The notes beneath the pieces were generated by a model. The model did no database searches, was not told the origin of the DNA, and saw only the letters and a list, made by a program, of their open reading frames with translations. Shown here piece by piece: positions 11,727 through 19,508 of a stretch of 64,000 nucleotides of DNA (its first letter is position 1; each line of letters begins with the position of its first letter). Origin of the DNA: Rhizobacter sp. Root1221 (lineage in GTDB: Bacteria > Pseudomonadota > Gammaproteobacteria > Burkholderiales > Burkholderiaceae_C); contig NZ_LMDI01000005.1 of the NCBI RefSeq assembly GCF_001425785.1, positions 91,300 through 155,299 of the forward strand, read 5' to 3'. A program made the position numbers and the translations under genes.

Positions 11727-12269
11727 TCAGATCACTGCGGCCGGCCATCCCCGCCGTGCCGCACGCTGCAGCGCCGACCGCACCACGCGACGGTGGAACG
11801 GCGCGATCACCGCGAGGTAGACGCGGCCGAGCCCGTTGTGGCAATGAACCACGGTAGTGGCCACCAGCTCCGCGTGCCCGCCCGCAGCGGCGGCGGGACG
11901 CAGCAGCACCGACGCCTCGAAGTCGAGGTGGCGGTCGTTTTCACCGAGCACCAGCTCCCGCTCGGAGCGGCTTCGGATGTGGAAGAAGTCGATGACGTCC
12001 GCCTGCTTCGCCGCGGGTGACCCGCGGAGCTGGGCCGTGGTCTTCACCCCGAAGGGGGCCATCGCCGCGTCTCGGATGGCCAGCAACACGCGGAGCCAGG
12101 CGGGCGGGTCGCCGAGTGCGGCGCGGGCGAGGCGTTCGACGTCGTGGGACGTGCCATGGGGCAGCACGATCGAGAAGGCGTCCGCGAGGTGGGCGCCGGG
12201 ATAACGAACGGCCACAGCACTGTCAGGGGGCAACGAAGTTGCACATGCGTGAAGGAAGTTGCGGGTCAT
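11727..12269 (-). CDS. DUF2867 family protein
   Basis: A 180-residue protein that resembles the DUF2867 family, with the family-like core [21 protein letters not shown] and a basic C-terminus ([19 protein letters not shown]). Members often occur alone or fused behind NAD-binding domains, and their function is unknown. It is upstream of the diguanylate cyclase gene on the same strand (41 bp) and divergent from the binding protein gene at 12334, so promoters for both lie in the 64 bp between them. No signal peptide is seen. Confidence 0.75.
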   Translation of the reverse strand: MTRNFLHACATSLPPDSAVAVRYPGAHLADAFSIVLPHGTSHDVERLARAALGDPPAWLRVLLAIRDAAMAPFGVKTTAQLRGSPAAKQADVIDFFHIRSRSERELVLGENDRHLDFEASVLLRPAAAAGGHAELVATTVVHCHNGLGRVYLAVIAPFHRRVVRSALQRAARRGWPAAVI

Positions 12270-12333
12270 CGGCGGCTTCGAGGTGGAACTGTCACATCGG
12301 AAGCGCCATCATCCGCCTTTTTCCACGCCTTTC

Positions 12334-13476
12334 ATGACTGCCGATCCCGTTGTTCACCTCGGCCGCCGCCGCTTGTTGCAAGGCGCCGCCGCCGCTGCGG
12401 TGTCGGGCGCCGTGCCCCTCGTGGGGCGGGCCCAGGCCCCGTCGCGCCCGGTGCGGGTCACCCAGCTGCTCGACACCTCGCTCGAACAGCAGGAGCTTTC
12501 CCGCGACTACTCGACCGGCGTGCGGCTGGCCTTCGCGGAACTCGCGCGCGCGGGCGTCCGGGTGCCTCACCTGACGTCGGTGGAGGTGGATGGCAGCACG
12601 GCTTCGCTGCAGGGCGCGTTGCAGGCGATCAAGGACGACACGTCGCAGGTGGCGCTGCTGGGCACCGCCGGTGAGCGGCTGGCGCTGGCGGCCGTCACCA
12701 CGTCGAAGCAGGTCGGGCTCGACATCGCCCACCTCGCACCGTGGCTGGCCGACACCCGGTTCGATGCGGACGCGCACGTGCTGCCGCTGTTCGCGTCGCG
12801 CGAGGCGCAGATCCTGCACGCGATGCGCAGCCTGGCGTCCACCGGCGTGAACGAACTGGGGCTCATGTACCCCCATGGGGCTGCCGAGCGGGCGATGCAT
12901 CCCGGCATCCTGCAGACCGCGGCCAAGCTCAACCTGCGCACCCAGGTGCACACCGTGCCGGCTGGCCGTGACATGGCCGCATTTGCCGCCCAGCTGCCGG
13001 CCAGCCTGCCGGCGGTCGTGCTGTTCCTCGGCGGCACGGTGGAACTGGCGCTGCTGACGCAGGGGCTGGGCCAGCGTGGCATGTCCCGCTACGTGGTGTC
13101 GCTGGCCGACGTGGACATCGCCGCATTGATGCAGCTCGGCCCGGGCAAGGGCGTGCCGCTCATCTTCACGCAGGTGGTGCCCAACCCGCAGTCGAGCGCG
13201 CTGCCCCTGGTGCGCGGCTACCGTTCGGCGTTGAAGGCCTACTACGAGGAGGCGCCGTCGCCCGTGAGCCTGGCCGGCTACATCGCCGGCCGGTACGCCG
13301 CGCAGGTGCTGGCCGGCACCTCGGCCAATGCCGGGCGGGCCACGGTGCTGGCCGACCTGTCGCGACGCCCGGCCGCGGACCTGGGCGGCGTGACCATCGA
13401 CTTCTCGCGCGACCGCCGTGGGAGCAGCTTTGTGAACCAGATCATGTTGCAGGGGAATGGGCGGTTGATCGGGTGA
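12334..13476 (+). CDS. Orphan periplasmic substrate-binding protein, Tat-type signal
   Basis: A 380-residue periplasmic binding protein of the type 1 (LivJ-like) fold. The N-terminus has a twin-arginine-like signal: GRRRLLQGAAAAAVSGAVP then a cleavage region near GRAQA. The mature part starts RPVRVTQLLDTS and includes the typical YMYPHG-like hinge region and a C-terminal ligand lobe (VSLAGYIAGRYAAQVLAG). No permease or ATPase gene is adjacent, so it either serves a transporter elsewhere or a sensor. The ATG at 12334 is preferred over an in-frame ATG at 12259, which would put 25 residues ahead of the signal. Confidence 0.85.
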   Translation: MTADPVVHLGRRRLLQGAAAAAVSGAVPLVGRAQAPSRPVRVTQLLDTSLEQQELSRDYSTGVRLAFAELARAGVRVPHLTSVEVDGSTASLQGALQAIKDDTSQVALLGTAGERLALAAVTTSKQVGLDIAHLAPWLADTRFDADAHVLPLFASREAQILHAMRSLASTGVNELGLMYPHGAAERAMHPGILQTAAKLNLRTQVHTVPAGRDMAAFAAQLPASLPAVVLFLGGTVELALLTQGLGQRGMSRYVVSLADVDIAALMQLGPGKGVPLIFTQVVPNPQSSALPLVRGYRSALKAYYEEAPSPVSLAGYIAGRYAAQVLAGTSANAGRATVLADLSRRPAADLGGVTIDFSRDRRGSSFVNQIMLQGNGRLIG

Positions 13477-13753
13477 GCGGGCAGGAGGGCGCTGGGAGCA
13501 ACGTTTTGAACTCAATCACTTGGGCGAGGGGCGAAGCTGCGCGCAGAACATGCGCGCCAGGGCTTGGAACTCGATGCCGAGCCGCTGCCAGTTGCTGCGC
13601 GCCGTGTTGGTCGATGTTTCGAATCGACGCGCTCCGGCAGCACATTTCGGCGCAGCTTCACACGGCCGTGCATGCGTGGCTCGAAAGAGCTTGGGCTGCT
13701 TTGCAGCGAAAGCGGTCGCAGGTCGAACCACTATGATTTAGGAGCTGGTCAAC

Positions 13754-14113
13754 TTGGGGGCGCAGGTGAGTGAGTCCGATTCGTTCGTTCAGGGGAATGT
13801 CTTCTACGGCTCCACCAAGGAAGATTTGGCTCAAATTCTGAGCGCGGCGGGCATTCCGGTCGTCGTGGGCCCATGGAAGCTGACCCTGTTCGAACCCATT
13901 GCTCGCTTCCATCTGCGATACGTGGGAAACATAGCGCCGGAGTCTCCATTCACTGTCGACGCAAGCGGCTATGGAATCCCTCTCGGCACGGTCGAGGACT
14001 GGTGCACCCGGTTGGCCTCCTGCTTAGACAAGCAAGCCATCGCATACGACTACGGGCACTTCGACGCGCAGCAGGATGTCATTCGCGAGTACACGTCGCA
14101 GAATTCCCATTGA
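13754..14113 (+). CDS. Hypothetical protein at the edge of the accessory region
   Basis: A 119-residue protein I do not recognise. It starts at TTG 13754 with a GGAG Shine-Dalgarno at 13741-13744; a GTG at 13766 with a G-rich stretch before it is an alternative. The sequence is soluble and balanced in composition, with protein-like segments such as VVVGPWKLTLFEPIARFHLR and CTRLASCLDKQAIAYDYGHF. Codon use is less G/C-biased than in flanking core genes, consistent with acquired DNA. Size and composition would suit an immunity-like or regulatory protein, but nothing in the sequence proves that. Confidence 0.55.
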   Translation: MGAQVSESDSFVQGNVFYGSTKEDLAQILSAAGIPVVVGPWKLTLFEPIARFHLRYVGNIAPESPFTVDASGYGIPLGTVEDWCTRLASCLDKQAIAYDYGHFDAQQDVIREYTSQNSH

Positions 14114-14207
14114 ACCGACGCACGCCTGCTTTCAGCCTTAAGCGTACGCCGGTCGCGGAACACTGGGCCGGGGAGTTGCGACGGTTCATACGACGTGGGA
14201 GCGTGAT

Positions 14208-14690
14208 GTGCGAATCTTGGTGACAGGTCCTTCAGGATCAGGGCAGACTGTCGTCGCCAGAAAACTGAGTGCTCGGCTTGGCTGCGTACTCCTGGACACC
14301 GACGACCACTACTGGGTGAAGACAGAGCCGCCCTTCACCCAGCAACGATCACCGCCCGACCGGCACGATCTCTTGCTGGCCGATGTCCAGCGTAACGGCC
14401 GACTTGCACTTGCGGGTTCAATCGTGAACGGGGGGGCGCTTTGGGTAGTTCGAGCCCCCGGCAGCCAAGTCCGCGGGCGGGCTCTCCAGGCAGAGTGCGC
14501 CCATTCGTTGACGGCGGCCGTTCCATCCGCAACGGAACTGCCGACACCGATCACGGCGCCATCATGCCTTCACCGTGGCAATCTCATCCAGCCGCGTCGT
14601 GTACCTCGGCGACCTGCGCTGCTGCTTCGCCGCATGGCGCCCCGCCCCCTGCTCCCGTTGCAACCCGCTCGCCACGCCCACGGCACCTAG
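14208..14690 (+). pseudogene. Truncated P-loop nucleotide kinase-like gene
   Basis: The GTG at 14208 follows a GGGAG Shine-Dalgarno. The first 75 residues look like an adenylate/shikimate-kinase-type P-loop protein: MRILVTGPSGSGQTVVARKL, then LDTDDHYWVKTEPPF. The Walker A motif reads GPSGSGQT, with Gln in place of the usual Lys. From about 14430 the similarity stops, and the remaining frame is low-quality sequence that runs into the tail of the convergent umuC gene. I read it as a gene cut by recombination; a divergent short protein is less likely. Confidence 0.55.
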
Positions 14691-15926
14691 GCCGAATCGC
14701 AGGTTCAACGCGTCCACGGCGCTCATGAGCCGTGCGTTCGTTGTCTTCGCCCTCGTTGTCGCCTCGGTCGACAGCTCCGACAGCTCCGACGGCCCGCTGG
14801 GCTCGGCGAACAGGTCCAGCTCCCCCTGCGTTTGAACCTCGTCGCGCAGGTCCATCAGCATCACGCCCGCTTTGACATAGTTGTGTCCCGGTCGGTACAT
14901 GCCCTCCAGTGCCCGCAGCGCCGCAGCGATGAGGGCCCTCGTGTCGGACGTAGGTCGTACCAAGGGCATCGTGACGCTCGGGCTGTGCTGGGCGTCTTGC
15001 CGGCGGTACGGGCTGGTGGTGATGAACACGCGCACGGCGGCGGCCAAGCTGTGCTGGACGCGCAGCTTGGCCGCCACGCGGGTGGTGAAGCCGCTGACGA
15101 TTTCGCTGAGGGCGGTGAGGTCGGTGGCGGGTTCGCCGAACGAGCGTGACGCCATGATCTGCTGGTTGGGTGCGGGCGCATCGTCGACGTCGAGGCACGA
15201 GGTGCCGCGCAGTTCGAGGACCGTTTTCTCGAGCAGCACGTTGAACTGGCGGCGCAGGGAGGCGACGTCGGCGTTGACCAGGTCGAGCACGGTGCGCACA
15301 TTGCCCTCGTTCAGGCGGGCGGTGGTTTTTCGGCCCACGCCCCACACGCTGCCCACGTCGGTGCGGCGCAGGATGTCGTCGAGCTCGCGCGGGGTCATGT
15401 TCCCGAAGTTGCAGACGCGGGCCACGTGCGCGGGGTAGGTGCCGGGCTTGCGGTCTTCTGTCTTGGCCACGTGGTTGGCCAGCTTGGCCAGGGTCTTGGT
15501 GGGACCGAAGCCCACGCTGGTGGGCAGGCCGGTGCACTGCAGCACGGTGGCCCGCAGGTGGCGGCCGGTGTCGACCAGGTCGCCGCGAACGCCGTCGAAA
15601 TCGAGGAAGCATTCGTCGATGCTGTAGATTTCCTGGCGCGGCGCGTACTGCGCCGCCAGCGCCATCATGCGGCTGGACATGTCGCCGTAGAGCTCGAAGT
15701 TGGCCGACTGCGCGATGAGCCCGGCCGTGCGTTCCAGGTGGCGCACTTCGAACCAGGGTTGCGCCATCTTCACGCCCAGGTCCTTGGCTTCGTTGCTGCG
15801 TGCAATGCAGGCACCGTCATTGCTGGACAGCACCACCACGGGCCGGCCGATCAGCGAGGGCTTGAACGCGCGCTCGCAGCTGACGTACATGTTGTTGACG
15901 TCGACGAGGGCGAACATGCTCGTCAC
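14562..15926 (-). CDS. umuC: Translesion DNA polymerase V catalytic subunit
   Basis: A 454-residue Y-family polymerase of full length. The N-terminal metal motif FALVDVNNMYVSCERAF and the second metal site YSIDECFLDF are intact, and the helix-hairpin region and little-finger domain follow. The C-terminus is basic (REQGAGRHAAKQQRRSPRY). It copies damaged DNA during the SOS response together with UmuD'. It begins 1 bp after the umuD-like gene ends and is surely in its operon. The short extension before FALVDVNN leaves a second possible ATG at 15917. Its 3' end overlaps the broken kinase gene. Confidence 0.93.
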   Translation of the reverse strand: MTSMFALVDVNNMYVSCERAFKPSLIGRPVVVLSSNDGACIARSNEAKDLGVKMAQPWFEVRHLERTAGLIAQSANFELYGDMSSRMMALAAQYAPRQEIYSIDECFLDFDGVRGDLVDTGRHLRATVLQCTGLPTSVGFGPTKTLAKLANHVAKTEDRKPGTYPAHVARVCNFGNMTPRELDDILRRTDVGSVWGVGRKTTARLNEGNVRTVLDLVNADVASLRRQFNVLLEKTVLELRGTSCLDVDDAPAPNQQIMASRSFGEPATDLTALSEIVSGFTTRVAAKLRVQHSLAAAVRVFITTSPYRRQDAQHSPSVTMPLVRPTSDTRALIAAALRALEGMYRPGHNYVKAGVMLMDLRDEVQTQGELDLFAEPSGPSELSELSTEATTRAKTTNARLMSAVDALNLRFGLGAVGVASGLQREQGAGRHAAKQQRRSPRYTTRLDEIATVKA

Positions 15927-15927
15927 C

Positions 15928-16368
15928 TCACACCCGCAGCGACTTCATCACGGTGGTGACCACGCCCCACAGCTGGAACTCGTCGCCGTCGCGAGGGTGG
16001 ACCGCGGCCACGGCCGGGTCGGCGGCGCAGAGGGTGAGTGCGCCGCCTTGCCACACCAGACGGCGGCACATGAATTCCTGATCCACCACGGCGATGACCA
16101 CGTGGCCATGGGCGGGGGTGATGGCCCGGTCGACCAGCACGATGTCGCCGTCGTCGAGGCCGGCGTCGCGCATGGCGGTGCCGGCCACGCGCATCATGTA
16201 GGTGGCCTGCGGGTTCCTGATGAAGATGTCGTTCAGGTCCAGGCGCGTGACGCCGGATTCAGTGGCAGGCGAGCCAAAACTGATGGCCACGCTGGTGCGC
16301 AACGGCTGCGCGGCGGTGGTGGTGTCGCGCCCGACGCGGGCGGCCCGAGGCTCCGATGGATCGTCCAT
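15928..16368 (-). CDS. umuD: UmuD-like protein without the self-cleavage residues
   Basis: A 146-residue LexA/UmuD-fold protein (LDLNDIFIRNPQATYMMRVA, then DDGDIVLVDRAITPAHGHVV) ending in VVTTVMKSLRV as in E. coli UmuD. The motif expected as GDSM, with the catalytic serine, reads GTAM, and the catalytic lysine region expected as EFTVKKL reads EFMCRRL. The Cys-Gly cleavage site aligns with Ile-Ser. So it should neither cleave itself nor be cleaved at the usual site. Start at 16368 is supported by GGGAG nine bases upstream. It is the first gene of the umuDC operon, preceded by a LexA box. Confidence 0.88.
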   Translation of the reverse strand: MDDPSEPRAARVGRDTTTAAQPLRTSVAISFGSPATESGVTRLDLNDIFIRNPQATYMMRVAGTAMRDAGLDDGDIVLVDRAITPAHGHVVIAVVDQEFMCRRLVWQGGALTLCAADPAVAAVHPRDGDEFQLWGVVTTVMKSLRV

Positions 16369-16509
16369 GCCCGTCTACTCCCGCGGCAGGGTGGAGGTGG
16401 CATGCGCTGCCCGACGCGGCCGGACCTGCGGATGCACATCAATGCCGAGGTTGAGCTCTGGCGGCAAGGAGGCGGTCATCGGATGGCTCGGCAGCGGCGG
16501 GGCATTCAA

Positions 16510-16525
16510 CTGTATATAAATACAG
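16510..16525 (-). promoter_or_regulatory. LexA (SOS) box upstream of umuDC
   Basis: The sequence ctgtatataaatacag fits the classic CTGT-N8-ACAG LexA operator with an AT-rich core. It is the only AT-rich island in this stretch and lies 142 bp upstream of the umuD-like start, reading towards it. This predicts DNA-damage induction of umuDC. The distance implies a long leader. Confidence 0.85.
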
Positions 16526-16803
16526 CGCGACGGTCCACCGAAAAGATGCGGGCGCGCGGCCGGTACGAGTCCGGGGCCGCCGATGATCTGCCGGCGACAC
16601 GTGTTCAGTTGCTACGCCAGACACAACCGCACCGACGTCGCCCATTGAGCCACGCCGTCGCGGCGGCTACATCAGCTGGCGCGGTAACTGCCGTGATCGC
16701 TCCCAGCCTGACCCGTCGGGCGGCCACAGGCCATGGCGGCAACGCTTGACCTGAAGATGGGCTGATGGGGAAGGACGACGGGGCAGACCTGGAGGGCCGC
16801 AGG
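16526..16803. other. Non-coding stretch upstream of umuDC
   Basis: Together with 16369-16509 this makes a 435-bp gap between the umuD-like gene and the end of the M20 peptidase gene. Apart from the LexA box I see no supported gene, RNA or repeat. Confidence 0.5.
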
Positions 16804-18516
16804 CTATCTCGCGCTCTTGTCTGCAATCTCGTCCAGCATGATTTGGTACAGGATGCGCGCGCTGAGCTTCAGGTCTTCGATCGGCGCCCCCTCCTCCAAG
16901 CCGTGGTAATTGACCGGTGGCCCGAACGCCAGGGTGAAGAGCGGGCCGGCCGCCACGAGATTGACCTGCCCTTTCGCATCAGTGCCCCCGCCGATGGCCG
17001 CCAACGGCATCGGCGCGCCCACCGCCCGCTCATAGGCGCCGCTGATCCGTTGAAACCGCGGGCTCTGGGGGTCGCGCACGTCGGGCGAAGCAGCATTCAC
17101 CGTTGTCACCGTGACCGCCTGACCCGGCCGCTCCTGCTGAAAGCGGCTGACGAGTTGCCCGAAGACATCGGGAAAGACGCTGGTGTCTGGCAACTGCCCC
17201 TCGGTCTTGCCGTCCCACGCCACGCCGTGGTGGCCGAGGGCATAGCGGATGTCGATCCTGAGCGCCACGTCTTGCGGGCTGGTCGTGACGCGCGTCAGCG
17301 CGTAGGTCGTCCCGTTGCCTTGCTCGAAGACCTGATCGTGGCGTTCGAGCAGGTCGGGATGCTTCTCGCCGAAGACCATCGTGCCCCAACCCCAGGTCAT
17401 GAACTGCAGCATCCGCCCGACGCCGTTCGGCGCGAGCGTCCCGTCGTCCACCAGGTGAGCGAGGAAGTTCGCGAGCGAGACGACCGGACTCGCCCCCGTC
17501 TCGCGGTTTTCATTCGGCACCGACCCGTGTTGCGCGCCGATGACCTTGGTGGTCAGGACCACCGCCTTGGCGTCGCGCGAAACCTCGAGCGGCGCACGCC
17601 GATACTGCGGATCATCGAAGCCGTGTTGCTGGTAGAGATCGGCGACGTTGGCCGCCAGGCGGTCGAGCGCGGCCTCATCGTCGCCGTTGATGCGCGCGGT
17701 CACCGTGTCCGGGATCTGATTGGTGGCCCCGGGGGCGCTGTCGAAGGCCTCGATGAACATGCCGCTGCTCGGCGCTGCGCCGAGCGGGACGGTGAAGACC
17801 GGCCGCTCGATCCCCTTCTCGGCGCGAACCGTCCAGACCGCGTCGAAGACAATGCCGAAATCGGGCGCGCCGACCTCCTGAAAGTAGTACGCGGTCGAGA
17901 AGTCGGTCTCCTCGGAGGTGTCGAAGATCAGTTCGATCGTCAGCCCGTCGAGTGCGTTGGTTCCGTCGTAGAGGTTCGCCAGCGCCCGCATCACGATGAA
18001 CCCGAGGACGGCTGGGCCCTTGTCATCCACCGCCCCTCGGCCCACCAGGAAAGGCTGGGCCGCGCCGCGGTGGTCGCGCGTTTCGACACGCGGCTCGAAA
18101 GGCCGCCAATCCGCATTGCCGGGGGGCACCGTGTCCAGGTGCGCCAGGATCGCGACCTTTTTCGGCCCGCTGCCGAGACGGAACCCGAACACCCATTGGG
18201 TCTGGGACGGGCCCGCCCGGCGCCACTCGAACGGCTCGAGCTTGAGGGTGCGCTGCCCCCGATTGAACTCGTCGGCAAGCCCCATCAGGTAGCCTCGCGC
18301 GCTCGCCAGATTGTCAACCACCCGCTGCTCGCTTTGCGGGTCTTCCGTGCGGTACGTCTGCAGCGTGATGAGGTGGCTCGTCTCGGAGACGAATTGCTGC
18401 GACAGCATCCGCTCCAGGGACGGGCGGATGTCGTCGCCATCCGAACTGCCGCAGCCAGCGACGAGCACAAGGGCAGCGACAGCCAAGCGAGCGTGACGCA
18501 CAAGGTCGCCGTTCAT
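16804..18516 (-). CDS. M20-family metallopeptidase, predicted lipoprotein
   Basis: A 570-residue M20 zinc carboxypeptidase/dipeptidase. The N-terminus has a lipoprotein signal with lipobox LVAGC (Cys22), so it should be membrane-anchored facing the periplasm. Zinc-site motifs are ILAHLDTVP (His126, Asp128), VGRGAVDDKGP, the catalytic Glu-Glu in FDTSEETDF and a late histidine in NYHGLEEG. It is longer than typical M20 enzymes (400-500). ATG 18516 is chosen over an ATG four codons upstream. It follows the DUF2182 gene on the same strand after about 200 bp. Substrate is unknown; peptides released in the periplasm are likely. Confidence 0.85.
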   Translation of the reverse strand: MNGDLVRHARLAVAALVLVAGCGSSDGDDIRPSLERMLSQQFVSETSHLITLQTYRTEDPQSEQRVVDNLASARGYLMGLADEFNRGQRTLKLEPFEWRRAGPSQTQWVFGFRLGSGPKKVAILAHLDTVPPGNADWRPFEPRVETRDHRGAAQPFLVGRGAVDDKGPAVLGFIVMRALANLYDGTNALDGLTIELIFDTSEETDFSTAYYFQEVGAPDFGIVFDAVWTVRAEKGIERPVFTVPLGAAPSSGMFIEAFDSAPGATNQIPDTVTARINGDDEAALDRLAANVADLYQQHGFDDPQYRRAPLEVSRDAKAVVLTTKVIGAQHGSVPNENRETGASPVVSLANFLAHLVDDGTLAPNGVGRMLQFMTWGWGTMVFGEKHPDLLERHDQVFEQGNGTTYALTRVTTSPQDVALRIDIRYALGHHGVAWDGKTEGQLPDTSVFPDVFGQLVSRFQQERPGQAVTVTTVNAASPDVRDPQSPRFQRISGAYERAVGAPMPLAAIGGGTDAKGQVNLVAAGPLFTLAFGPPVNYHGLEEGAPIEDLKLSARILYQIMLDEIADKSAR

Positions 18517-18719
18517 GCAACGAAGCATAGAGAAACCTCCGGAGTGTTCACGTCACGGGCTGATGGCGCTTTCATCGACGGCGGTCGATGAATCGCCGGG
18601 CACTGAGGGCCAAGTCTCTAGTTTGCAGTTCAAACTTCAGGCCTGACCCTAAAGACCGTGACGACATCGCGGGCGCTCCATTCGAACCCGCCATGGACGA
18701 GCACGCCAGGCCCGTACGC

Positions 18720-19508
18720 TCAACTGCCACATAGCGCGCGCAGGCTGTGCAGCGGCGGCACCCACCAACCGATGCCGATCGCCAAGCCGCACAGCGCCAG
18801 TACCGCGGCCGCCGGCAGTGCGATCCGCGCGCCCCAGACGGCGTGTTTCTGGATCGCCATCAACAGGGCCAGTGCCAGGATCCAGGCGAGGTCGTGGGCC
18901 CCGACGACGAACATCACGACGATCATCGGCAGGCAGCACCCGACACAGCTCGCGCCGTAGTGCAGCCCGGCGGCCAGCGCTTCGCGACGCGACGAGCCCG
19001 TGCCGTGCACGTGCTGCGCCAGGATCGCGAACGGCCGCGCGCATGCGCGCTGGCAGGCGTTTGCAAGTGGGCTCAGCTGGTACGCCGCCGCAGCGACGAG
19101 GCTCGCCCCGGCCAGCTGTTCGGCACGGCCCGGCGCGAACGCGTCGAGCAACTCGCCGGCGGCCCACAGGGCCGAGCATTCGATCGCGCCGATCGCCAAC
19201 CAGACCGCCGTGAAGCCCAGGCCCGCCATCGTGCTGGCCGTTTCGCCGCCGACGCGAAGGGCTGCCAGCAAGAAGGGCAGCGACGTGGGCAGCATCATGG
19301 CGCCCGTCATCAGGGTCCACGCGGCCAGGAAGAGCGCAACCCATGCGGGCAGGCTGGCCTGCGCGGGCCGCACCCCATGGCTCCACCAGGCACCGGCATC
19401 GCCCATGGCCAGCAACAGCAGCGAAGCTGCCGCCACGCCCATTACCGCCAGCGCGATGCCGGCCGGCGCAGCCAGGCCGAAGGGCAGCCGAGCGGCAACG
19501 CGGCTCAT
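18720..19508 (-). CDS. DUF2182 integral membrane protein
   Basis: A 262-residue protein with about six to seven hydrophobic segments, matching the DUF2182 family (sometimes called predicted metal-binding membrane proteins). Family-like features are LMTGAMMLPTSLPFL and the Cys-rich segment HYGASCVGCCLPMIVVMF, which could bind metal. Its ATG overlaps the stop of the giant upstream gene by ATGA at 19505-19508, indicating translational coupling. DUF2182 genes commonly neighbour DUF1326 genes, and here DUF1326 is the C-terminal domain of that upstream protein. Function is unknown; a role in metal handling for the oxidase is inference. Confidence 0.85.
   Translation of the reverse strand: MSRVAARLPFGLAAPAGIALAVMGVAAASLLLLAMGDAGAWWSHGVRPAQASLPAWVALFLAAWTLMTGAMMLPTSLPFLLAALRVGGETASTMAGLGFTAVWLAIGAIECSALWAAGELLDAFAPGRAEQLAGASLVAAAAYQLSPLANACQRACARPFAILAQHVHGTGSSRREALAAGLHYGASCVGCCLPMIVVMFVVGAHDLAWILALALLMAIQKHAVWGARIALPAAAVLALCGLAIGIGWWVPPLHSLRALCGS

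Noticed and set aside
13477-13753. Several 60-90 codon open frames on both strands
   Set aside because: They overlap each other, none has a good ribosome-binding site, and none resembles a known protein. The stretch is 277 bp and may be decayed.
18620-18636. Inverted repeat AGTTTG-N5-CAAACT between the DUF2182 and M20 genes
   Set aside because: Short stem, no T-run on either side; not convincing as a terminator.
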